This document shows, one piece after another, positions 13,001 through 25,000 of a stretch of DNA of 64,000 bases (position 1 is the stretch's first letter; each line of letters opens with the position of its first letter). A program made the translations under genes and the position numbers. Below the pieces are notes generated by a model that saw only the letters and a list, made by a program, of their open reading frames with translations, searched no databases and had not been told where the DNA came from. The DNA comes from Tridacna crocea (taxonomy: Eukaryota; Mollusca; Bivalvia; Cardiida; Cardiidae), in assembly GCA_943736015.1 (NCBI GenBank), contig OX031063.1, positions 46,392,672 to 46,456,671 on the forward strand, given 5' to 3'.

Positions 13001-16000
13001 TTGAAGAATCAAAGTCACCACCAAAGTTTAAATTTCCACTAGTTTATTTTCAGTTCCAAAAATTTATCAAGTTAGTTGACGTCCAAAATAAATGTAACTA
13101 TTAAGCTATTTTCCGTAAGTATTTTCTCATTCCAACTCTTTATCTATCTTTCTAGCTCTTGACCTTCTCTTTCTGCCCAATCTGATCTCTCTCACTCAAT
13201 GCCATGCCTTTTATACCGACTGACCTAGTGGGCTGGTCAGACGAGTCCATCTAATGGAATAGTCCATTCCAACCAATCAAAATCTTATAAATAAGGTTGA
13301 TTGACAACTTGTTTACTTACTCTAATTATTCTAATTACTTTTGTAATGAATACAATATCATGAAACAATTTAAAAATACTTGCCTTAAGTTTTAAACGGT
13401 TCGTTAAAATTGTGTGATTGTACATAGTTACTGAATTTTAACATACATAGAGTGAACCTTATATAAAGAAACCATTACCATGAAGACCCTAACTATGTTA
13501 CAATAGAACACCTTGTGGATATGAGCAATTCACAAAATCTGTAACTTTGCCATTCTATTTATTGCCCTTTAATATTTTTCACATAGCATGGAGAATAACT
13601 ACTCTGCATTCATGGCCCATCCATCAATGCAACTCATTTCAATGACAAGCCCCTTCAGGCGTATATGCGCCGCTCTGTTTTGTGCTACTTTCTTTTTTAA
13701 TTCGACTCGATGAAAAATCAGTACTTTAATGACTTGGTGAGACTCGATTTGGTCCAAGACATAAACAAGAGGACCATGATGGTCCTATATCCAGAAGACT
13801 CACAAAAACTGGAAACTTACTATGACAGATTTCAGGCACACGTGCAACCGAAACTCAATCCAATTTTTGCACTATACAATTTTTTCAACGAGGTGCAAAA
13901 CACTGACAGTGTTGACGAATTTATAACGAAACTCAGATTAAGTGCTAAAGATTGCAATTTTCCGACATGATAAGAGACAGGATTGTGTTTGGGACTAACT
14001 CCACAACAAGAGGGCCAAAATGGCCCTGGATCGCTCACCTGAATTTTTGAGAGGACCATAGTCTTTTTGTTTTTTGAAGGTATTGAAACACTGGAAACAA
14101 AATCATCATTTTGACAAACAATTTTTAAAAGGTCACCTGTAAAAGTCCTTTCAAAATCTGACCAGCAGTTTCAGAGAAGAATAATTTTCAAGAATTTCTT
14201 CATTTCCATATACATGTACATGTAGTGCAAGTAGCCCCCATTCACCAGAGCAATGTTTCTCGACGAATCAAACTTTCATGAACAGTTTTTGAAAAAGGGT
14301 CACCCAAGGAGTATCTCTGTGAAAATTTTCCAAAATCTGACAAGCCGTTTCAGAGAAGAAGAATTTTTACGAATTTCTTCATTGCCCTATAGTGCAAGTA
14401 GTCCCCATTCACCAGAGCCATGTTTCTTGATGAATCAAAATTTCACGAACAATTTTTGAAAAAGGTCACCCAAGGAACATCTCTGTGAAATTCAGGTTTC
14501 TTGACCTATCAAAATTTCACGAACAGTTTTTGGAAAGGGTCATCCAAGGAACATCTCTGTGAAATTATTTCAAAATCTGACCAGCGGTTTCAGAGAAGAA
14601 GAATTTTAAAGAATTGCTTCATTTCTGTATAGTACAAGAAGCCCCCATTCACCAGAGCCATGTTTCTTGACGGATCAAAATTTCGCGAACAGTTTTTGAA
14701 AATGGTCATCCAAGGAACATCTCTGTGAAATTATTTTAAAATCTGGCCAGCGGTTTCAGAGAAGAAGAATTTTTAAGAATTTCTTCATTTCTGTATAGTG
14801 CAAGAAGCCCCCATTCACCAGAGCCATGTTTCTTGACGGATCAAAATTTCGCGAACAAGTTTTAAAAAGGGTTATCCAAGGAACATCTCTGTGAAATTAT
14901 TTTAAAATCTGGCCAGTGGTTTCTGAGAAGAAGAATTTTTAAGAGTTTCTTCATTTCTGTATAGTGCAAGAAGCCCCCATTCACCAGAGCCATGTTTCTT
15001 GACGGATCAAAATTTCGCGAACAGGTTTTGGAAAGGGTCACCCAAGGAACATCTCTGTGAAATTATTTTAAAATCTGGCCAGCGGTTTCTGAGAAGAAGA
15101 ATTTTTAAGAATTTCTTCATTTCTGTATAGTGCAAGAAGCCCCCATTCACCAGAGCCATGTTTCTTGACGGATCAAAATTTCGCGAACAATTTTTGAAAA
15201 GGGTCACCCAAGGAACATCTCTGCGAAATTATTTTAAAATCTGGCCAGCGGTTTTAGAGAAGAAAGTTTTTAAAGAATTTCCTAAAAAATTCCATTTCGT
15301 TGCCATGGCAACCAGAGTTTTTAACGGAATCAAATTCTGTGAACAATTTTTAAAGAGGACCTCCCAAGCAAGATTCCATCCAAGTTTGGTCCAAATTGGC
15401 CAAGCGGTTTAGGAGGAGTTGATGTTTAAAGAATTGTTGACGACGCACGACGCACGACGCACGACGCACTGACGCACGACGCACGACGGACGACGGACAC
15501 TGGGTGATCCTAAAAGCTCCCCTTGAGCACGTTGTGCTCAGGTGAGCTAAAAATCCGAGAAAGATTGATAAATGAAGGGGCTGATCTCACATTGGACAAG
15601 GCCATACAAATCGCTCAAACATTCGAATACTCTCAGAAACAACTACAGACCATGACAACCGAGCAAGATGTCCACGCAGTGCAACATCCCAGGAGACCAC
15701 ATTGGCGCAAAACTTCAAAAGAAACAAACCAACGACAGAACAGGCGACGACCAAACAACAGCGGTAACTCTAAAAAGAAACAGATTTGTGGTAACTGTGG
15801 CCGTAACCACTCGAACTCAAAACCTTGTCCTGCACGAGGGCAATCGTGTAACTATTGCGGCAAGTTAAATCACTTTGAAAAAATGTGCCGATCGAAAGGA
15901 CAACAGGTTAATTCTGTAGACAATAATTTTCAGTTAATGGATAATTCGGATTACCATACAGATACGGTAAATTCTTTTACTTCTCCATCTGACCGTGCAT

Positions 16001-19000
16001 TTGTAGAAATTCATGTCGGCCCTTCCAAAGTCCCTGTTAAGTTCAAAATTGACACTGGTAGTGCAGCCGTTGTCATTCCCATGAGCCATTTCAAACAATT
16101 AAACCTCAAATGCCCCTTAGAAGCCTCTGAAAAAAGACTCACTTCCTATACTGGCAATGCACTCCCAATTAAAGGTAAAGTTTGCTTGGCTTTGCAACAC
16201 AAAGATCAAATTACCGAAGTAGATTGTTTTGTTGTCGACAGCCAATCTTTTCCCCTCTTGAGCCTCCAAGCATCAGTTGACCTTGGACGAATAACTCTGA
16301 CATACGCTGTTGAAAATGCTTCAGCGCCAACGCTGACTAAACAAACAATTATGACCCAATATGACAGTCTATTCAACGGGATCGGAGCAATCCCGGGAAA
16401 ATGCAAGTTGCATTTAAAGCCGAATGCTACACCTGTAGTAAATGCACCAAGCAGAATACCAGAGGCACTTCGGACACGCATTCAGGAAGAATTAAGGCAC
16501 ATGGAACGTGACGGGATTATCACACGGGTCTCTGAACCCACAGACCGGGTAAACTCACTAGTTATCGTGGAAAAACCCAAGACTGGAAAGTTACGAATTT
16601 GTCTTGACCCGAAAGCGCTCAATGAAGCCATACGACGACCCCACTATCCAATGCCGACATTAGAGGACGTTACGTCTCGACTCACAGACGCAAAGTACTT
16701 TTCATTGTTAGACATAACTCATGCTTATTGGAGCATAGAACTTGAGGAAAAATCGTCATTCCTCACCACTTTCAACACACCCTTTGGTCGATATAGATGG
16801 TTACGCTTACCATTCGGCATATCGGCATCATCAGACATATTCAATCAAAAAGTGACTGAAATATTTGAAGGTATGACAGGTGTCACAGCCATAGTAGACG
16901 ACATACTCATTTATGGTCAAACAAGACAACAGCATGATTCAAATCGATCTGTACTAGAAAGAGCTCAGATTAAAGGGATCAAGCTTAACCCTGAAAAGTG
17001 TGTCATTGGAGTAACCGAAGTACCATTTTTGGACACTTAATCACGTCCAACGGACTAAGACCTGATCCCTCCAAGTTCAAGGCCATTCAAAAATTACAAA
17101 TTCCTCGAAATAAGCAAGAGCTTGAAACTGTACTTGGTATGATCAATTATTTGCAGAAATTTTCACCCAACTTAGCAGAAATAACGGCTCCTATGCGAGC
17201 GCTTCTTAAAAAAGACGTTGAGTTTGTCTGGGACGATGCCCAGATGCAAGCCTTTGACAGAATGAAAACAGTCATAACACAAAGCCCAGTGTTAGGCTTT
17301 TTAAATGATAAAAAGCCAGTTACGCTAGAATGCGATGCATCTAAGCAAGGTTTTGGTGCAACCATAATGCAGGACGGGCGGCCAGTTGCTTTTGCGTCAA
17401 AAACCTTGACACCAACTGAGCAAGGCTATGCAAACATTGAACGTGAAATGTTAGCTATTCTTTTTGGCTGTAAACGTTTTCACCGATACGTTTACGGAAG
17501 GCGGTTCACTGCTAGATCAGACCATAAACCCCTATCAGCTATCATGAAAAAGCCCCTTTTTGCTGCCCCACCACGCTTGCAGAGAATGGTGCTACAATTA
17601 CAAAAATATGACCTTGACGTCATCCACGTGAGCGGAAAGGACGTTCCCATATCAGACCTTCTTTCGAGACATCCTTTACCTGACACCGATTGTGTTAAAA
17701 TGGAAGGACTTGATTTGCATGTCCATACAGTCCTTAAAGCCTGTAATGTCACAGACCGACGTCTTAACATCATTCGTAAGTCATACGTAGACGACAGTCA
17801 GATGCAAAATCTGATCCATACAATATTAGAAGGATGGCCATCATCTAAATCGAAATGTCCGAAAGCAATACTTGAGTACTGGAATCACAGGGATGAACTT
17901 TCATTTGCAGACGACTTGATTTTCAGAGGTCAGAGTATCCTCATTCCGAAATCATTACGACATGAAATGATACATGCTGTACACTCCTCTCACATGGGTG
18001 TACAGAAGACTCTGCAAAGAGCAAAAGATGCACTATTTTGGCCAGGAATGACCAAAGAACTTACAGAGCATGTGTTAAAATGTAGTTCATGTCAAAAGTA
18101 CAGGCCCTCGAACACAAAAGAGCCATTAGCTCAACACGACATGCCAGAACGTCCATGGCAAAATGTTTCAACTGACATATTTACGCTGGACGGCAAGAAT
18201 TATTTACTTACTGTAGATGCGTACAGCAATTACTTTGTACTTGATTTCTTACCCGACTGAAAAAGCAGCACTGTAATCAGGAAATTGAAGGTGCACTTTG
18301 CAACATTTGGAGTACCTGAAACGTTGAAAAGTGACAACGCTGGTCAATTTACTTCAGAGCAAATGACTGCATTTGCAAAGGAATGGAATTTCAGGCAAGC
18401 ATTCTCTAGTCCCTTAAACCCCCAGTCAAACGGTCATGCTGAAAACGCCGTTAAGATCGCAAAACGATTAATAAATAAGGCGAAGGAAAGTGGTCAAGAT
18501 CCATACATTTCACTAATGGAATACAGAAATACACCTCTTAGCTGTGGTTACTCTCCTGCTCAGTTACTGATAGGAAGAAGAACAAAATCTATAATACCAG
18601 TAAGCAATAGACAACTAACACCAAAACTTATTGACCAAACTCAAGTGCAAAATTATTTACGAAAACCACGGGCTACGCAACAAGCTCATTATGACAAATC
18701 AGCAAAACCCCTTCCACCTCTTCAAGTAAATGACCCTGTTTTTATGCAAGTGGGAGAAATCTGGAAACCGGGAAAAATTATTGATATCTACAACAATAGG
18801 TCATATATAGTTGAAGATAAAGATGGCGTTAAGTATCGCCGAAATAGGAGATTACTCAACCTCACCTGGACGACCTCCCAAACTCCACCTCCATCTGCAA
18901 CAAATGCCGCCAAAACTTCCCGCCAATCCCAGATGAACGCAGAAGGTAAATTACCCTCTGAAGAGCCCCAAACATACAAGGCTAGAACCCAAAATGGAAT

Positions 19001-22000
19001 TTGCAAACATAACCCAGATATGCAGACAGGCCCTAGCCCTTATCAGACACGGTCAGGTAGAGTTGTAAAGTCAAACAAAATGTACAGTGATCCTAGGTGG
19101 AAATACTGACTTTTACCTTGATACACCTGTTACGTTTGCTGTTCGCTGTTGGTTGTCCACAAGCGTGGCTGATATACAACATGAGCGTGTGTTTCTATTA
19201 AACGGTTTATTAACGACTGACTATCTGTGGGTGAAGCCCACAAGGGCGGGAGTCTGCGAGCATGCGCAGTACAACATACATTCTAAATCATGCATTCATT
19301 TTCATACAATGCAACATTCCTTTTGTTTTGAAAAAGGAAGAAAATAAACAATCAGTAATCGATTTCTCATGATAAGTGTTGTGGGTAAACATCACAATGA
19401 TATGACCGAGTTGAGATGTGATTAATTTTGTGAGTTCCAATGTCCAATGCCAGTCAATCTACGGACAGTCCATTGACACTAATGGCTCATAAAATTCCAT
19501 GAGGCTTAGACAGTTTTGGCACTTTTGAAGCGTGCAAATTAATTGGTACTAAAGTTGTAAACTGTGGTTGGAATTCATGGGATGTCATGTCATTAATCAA
19601 GACTTGTTTACATTACCCACTCTTTTTTATGCAAAAACAGAAGGATAAATCAAAAGTCTATCATGATCAGAAAGCCCGATCTCTCCCTTCACTGAAAATA
19701 GGAGATCGTGTCATGTTTCAAAAGAAACCCGGAGATAATTGGGAACGAGCGAAAGTGATACGGAAATATAATGACAGATCATTTGAAATTCAAACATCAG
19801 ACGGCGCTGTATATCGGCGAAACCGCGTGTTCATGAATAAGTCTAAGTCCGATCACAATCTGAACCCGTCAGTACAACAAAAACATAACGATAGTGACAG
19901 CTTCCAATCCCAGCCTGTAAAACATAGTGTCAGCAAAAATGCCAAACAGAATTATATTACAAGGTCTGGTCGAGAGGTAAAGCCACTCCGTTCTTTGTCC
20001 AAAAAAGAGTGGGTAATGTAAACAAGTCTTGATTAATGACATGACATCCCATGAATTCCAACCACAGTTTACAACTTTAGTACCAATTAATTTGCACGCT
20101 TCAAAAGTGCCAAAACTGTCTAAGCCTCATCGAATTTTATGAGCCATTAGTGTCAATGGACTGTCCGTAGATTGACTGGCATTGGACATTGAATAATAAT
20201 TTAGAGTTATAAGTGCAGAAACAGAGTGACAATGGCAGAGGGATTACCATATCCTCACATGGACTGGACTTGTTCAAATCTTCCGGACAGTTTTGAGAAG
20301 TTCGAAAGGCACTGTCGCTTGATGTTTGACGGGCCATTAAAGGGTAAAAGCAAAAAGGAACTCTGCTCATATGTTCTGCTATGGATGGGAGACAAAGGGC
20401 GCACGATCCACGCATCCTGGGATCTCACCGACGAGGAAAACAGAGATCCCAGCTCAATATTCAAACGTTTTAGAGACCTCGTGCAGCCAAAGTCAAACCC
20501 AGTGTTCTCAAGGTATAAGTTTTACAGCGAAACGCAAGGACACGACTCAATAGAGGAGTTCGTCGCAAGATTGACGATAGCCGCAAGAGATTGCGACTTC
20601 GGAGACTTTACTGACGAGATGATCAGGGATAGAATCGTCTTCGGTTGCAGATCAGACCGTGTGCGCGAAAAGCTAATAGAAAAAGGCCGCGATCTGACTT
20701 TAGACCTGGCAAAACAAATTTCCCAGGCGCACGAATACAATAAACAACAAATGGAGGCCATGAAGGAATCGAGGGACGTCGATTGGGTCTCAAACAGAAA
20801 TGGACGTCAAAGGGGCCACAGGAACCACGCCACTAGACGGACGCATCCAGAAGGGCGATCCAAAAAGGACAATCCACCAAGTTGTACGCGATGTGGACGG
20901 AAATCACACAGTGACAAAACAGACTGTCCCGCACTAGGGAAACAATGTGACAAATGTGGGAAGAAAAATCATTTTTCGAAAATGTGTAGAACAAACATTA
21001 ACAATAATCATAATGTTCATGTAATAAATGAGGATATAAGTTATGCTAGCTCAACAGAGGAAGATTTCTATGTACACACGGTAAGTGGCTTTTCGAATTC
21101 TCGATCAGACCAACCCTTTGTAAGATTAAAAATGTACAATAAGTATATTGATGCTAAAATTGACACTGGCAGTCAGGTGAATATCCTGCCAAGTAAACTG
21201 TTTGAACAGTTGAATGTTAGCACTTCGTTGTCAACTCCTGACATTAGATTGACCTCATACAGTGGGGATCAGCTGACAGTCCTCGGAAAACTTAAAATAC
21301 GCTGCGCATATAAAAACCGGTATGCTAATGCGATTTTCTACATTGTAGATCAGAGAAATGTTCCCGCATTGCTCAATTTAGAGACTGCCCGACAGCTTGG
21401 CCTGATAAAGCTGACCTATGCTATCGATCAGCAAAATCCGGAACCCGTACATCCGATACTTTCCGAATATATTGATGTATTCGAAGGGATAGGCACATTT
21501 GAGGGTCATTGCTCCATTAATCTGAAAGAAAATGCTTGCCCGACAGTATGTGCAACTAGAAAAGTGCCATTCGCGTTAAGGGACAGACTAAAAGCCGAAC
21601 TGAATTCCATGGAGGAAAAGGGCATAATCACAAAGGTCACAGAGCCAACGGAATGGGTTAATGCACTTGTATGTGTAGAAAAACCCAACGGTAATATTCG
21701 GGTATGCATCGACCCAAAAGTCTTAAATGACAATATTCAGAGGCCGTACTATCCGATGCGAACAATAGATGACGTAATCTCCAGACTCGCCGGTGCGACT
21801 CATTTCAGCGTACTAGATGCAACAAAAGGGTATTACTCTTGTAAACTCACTGAAGAATCGTCGAAATTGACGACTTTTACTATCCCGTTCGGTCGTTACC
21901 GTTACCTTAGACTTCCAATGGGTATTCGATCCTCACAAGACATTTATAATAGGAAAATGGAGGAAGCACTTGAAGGCCTCGACGGTGTAGCTTGTATTGT

Positions 22001-25000
22001 AGACGATTTGATCGTTTTTGGAAAATCAAAATCGGAACACGATAAAAACTTGAAGAACCTATTGATACGTGCTCGTGAAAAAGGAATAAGGTTCAATGCC
22101 GACAAAGCGGTCATTTGCAAATCACAAGTTAACTATTTTGGCCACGTGATCACGGATACAGGTCTATCCATAGATAAGGATAAAGTCTTAGCAATAATAA
22201 ACATGGGAAAGCCGAATTCCAGACATGAGTTAGAAACTCTGCTGGGAATGCTTACGTATTTGTCGAAATTCGCACCAAATCTCGCAGAGCTTACTAGTCC
22301 GCTTCGTTCACTCTTAAAGAAAGATATAGAATATATTTGGGGACCTGAACAAGAGAAAGCATTTGCAAAGATTAAACAGGTAATTACTCAAGCTCCTGTA
22401 TTGAAATATTTTGACCCGGCAAAACCAGTTATTTTGCAAGTGGACGCAAGTTCTAAGGGAATAGGATCAGTATGTATGCAAGATGGTCAGCCCATTGCAT
22501 ATGCCTCAAAAACCCTTACCGAAAGTCAAACATCGTGGGCCCAAATCGAAAAAGAGATGCTAGCCATTCTGTTTGGTTGCTTAAAGTTCAAGCAATACAT
22601 TTACGGCAAACACACTATTGTTGAAAGTGACTGTAAGCCTATCATCTCAATAATGAAGAAACCCCTGTGCGTTGCACCCCCTAGGTTACAAAGAATGCTT
22701 TTGCAACTGCAGCCTTACGACATTGAAGTCATTCATAAGAAAGGTACAAATATAACGTTAGGCGACGCATTAAGTAGAAATTACATATCGGAAACTTATC
22801 CGGAATTATTCAATGACCTTGATACACATGTACATACAGTATTGCAACAAGTAATGATCAGTGATCAAAAGCTTGAAAGCATTAGGAAAGAATCGCTAGC
22901 AGACGATCAATTCCAGTGTATTGCAAAGGTGATGAGAAAAGGATGGCCAAGTGAACGCGGGAAATGTCCGAAAAATATCCTAGAATTTTGGAATCATACA
23001 GACGAAATGTCCTATGAAGACGGCATTTTGTTCAAAGGTCAGAAGGTCGTAATTCCGACAGCTATGAGAATAGAAATTGTTACGTTTGCTGTTCGCTGTT
23101 GGTTGTCCACAAGCGTGGCTGATATACAACATGAGCGTGTGTTCTATTAAACGGTTTATTAACGACTGACTATCTGTGGGTGAAGCCCACAAGGGCGGGA
23201 GTCTGCGAGCATGCGCAGTACAACATACATTCTAAATCAACACCCAAATCATGCTGTACAAATTTAATGTTATATTCGTAGATGTTTTCATTTTATAATA
23301 TCACTTTTCTTTCTTGCATGTTTATTTTCTTTTATGAAAACAAGGGGGATGTAATGATGTTATGAAACAATGTAACCTGATATGACTGAATTAGCCCAGC
23401 TCATACTCACTCTATCTACTCCCATTATATTTTAGTCCTCAATAAAACGTGAAGCTGACCTGTTGTATTTTTATCTGCAATCGTTAACCCCTTAACTCTA
23501 TGCCTTTTACACGAGTGATTGACATAAGAAGTTATAAGGACAAAAACAACACAACAATGACTATTTATATTGAAAAAGAGCATTACCTTAACGTCGGCGT
23601 TATTGGAAAAGTAACGTCTTTGGACAAGTAATGGAAAAACTTAATTTACCTCCTTAAACATTAGCAAATAAAAAACTACCCTAATTTGTGTATCATTGCA
23701 ATTGCAAGAAAAAGAGCATTTTTCTACACAAAACATTTATTTATTATAAGGGAACTTGTTAAATTAAAAGCTTACAAGTGTGTCAAATGAAAAAACAAGA
23801 GCTTCGCAGAGCGGCGCATATACGCCCGAAGGGACTTGTCAGTGAAATGAGTTGCATTGACGAATGGGCCATGAATGAAGAGTGGTTATTCTCCATGATA
23901 TGTGAAAAATATTAAAGGGCAATAACTAAAGAACTAAAGGTGGCAAAGTTACAAATTTTGTGAATTACTCTAATCTACAAGGTGTTCTATCAGTCTTTGA
24001 AGGTCCCCGATCATATCTTTTATATTTTAGAAATTATGGCCCAGACGAAAATTCAATGTGAAAAGGGCAATAACTCAAAAGGAAGGTTGGCAGAGTTATG
24101 GTTCTTGTGCAATGCACTTCTTCGTAATGTGTTCTATTAGTCTTTGAAGTTTCAAGATGATGGATTTTGAAATTTGGAAGTTATGGTCTTTACAAAAACT
24201 CAAACTGAAAATTAACAAATGGCAATAAATCAAATAATAAAGGTGGCAGAGTTATGATTCATGTGCGATGCACTTCTCCATAATGGGTTCTATCAGTGTA
24301 TGAAGTTCCAAGTTAATAGCTTTTATAGTTTAGAAGATATGGCCCGGACAAAAATTCAAACTGAAAATTAACAAAGGGCAGTAACTCAAAAAAAAAAAAG
24401 GTGGCAGAGTTATGGTTCATGTGCACTGCACTTCTCTATAATGTGTTCTATCAGTGTATGTAGTTTCAAGCTGATAGCTTTTATTGTATGGAAGTTGTAG
24501 CCTGAACAGAAATTCAAAGTGAAAAGTTGGTTATTTCAGAAATCATGGGCAGATAATTTTAGAACGCAAACAGCGATCCAAATTCTAAGACCAAGGTGCA
24601 CAACTAGACATCATGGAGATTCATTGTGGCAAGTTTCAAATAATTCCGATGGAAACTGTAGGAGGAGTTGCGCACACAAGAAATTGCTAACGGACGGCAG
24701 ACAACAATAATGAGTTTCGCCGCCTGCCCGTCTGCACGAAGAAAGTTTCGATGAGGTCATAAGACAGATGTATACACTGTAATCAGGAAATAGATACCCT
24801 ATCTAGATCTAAGTCAGTTGCATAAGATAACCTACGATAAACTGTATTTGATGACCAACTTCCTTATAATAAATTGGCCATTTTGACCGACCAAGTTTCT
24901 ACTTTATTCGTATTCAGTCTTGTTTCTAGAAATATAGAAACCTGCGATAAACTGTATATTTGATCACCAACTTCCTCGTAACAAATTGGCCATTTTGACC

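Larger units (their letters stand above)
19128..23239 (+). mobile_element. Young LTR element with rearranged interior (G2), nested in G1
   Basis: Two direct repeats, 19128-19290 (163 bp) and 23078-23239 (162 bp), start TGTTACG and end AAATCA and differ by one base of length. They are flanked by the 5-bp duplication ACACC (19123-19127, 23240-23244), the signature of an integrase-made insertion. The target is the 3' untranslated part of G1. The 3787-bp interior holds, in order: 150 bp of unknown sequence, inverted arm, integrase C-terminal fragment, second arm, gag-PR-RT-RH, then directly the 3' LTR. The base after the 5' LTR is not the usual TGG primer-site start. LTR length is close to that of Steamer-like elements of bivalves, but family identity is not proven. 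Confidence 0.8.

Noticed and set aside
15523..15551. Start codon of the long gypsy frame at 15523
   Set aside because: These codons lie in the inserted repeat; true gag homology resumes at about 15551, and the real gag start is missing.
23081..23150. C-terminal residues TFAVRCWLSTSVADIQHERVFY as part of pol
   Set aside because: These codons are the 3' LTR read through in frame; native pol similarity ends at about 23077.
13766..23790. G1 and G2 as two ordinary side-by-side gypsy elements
   Set aside because: The ACACC duplication and the paired 163/162-bp LTRs show that G2 is nested in the 3' region of G1.
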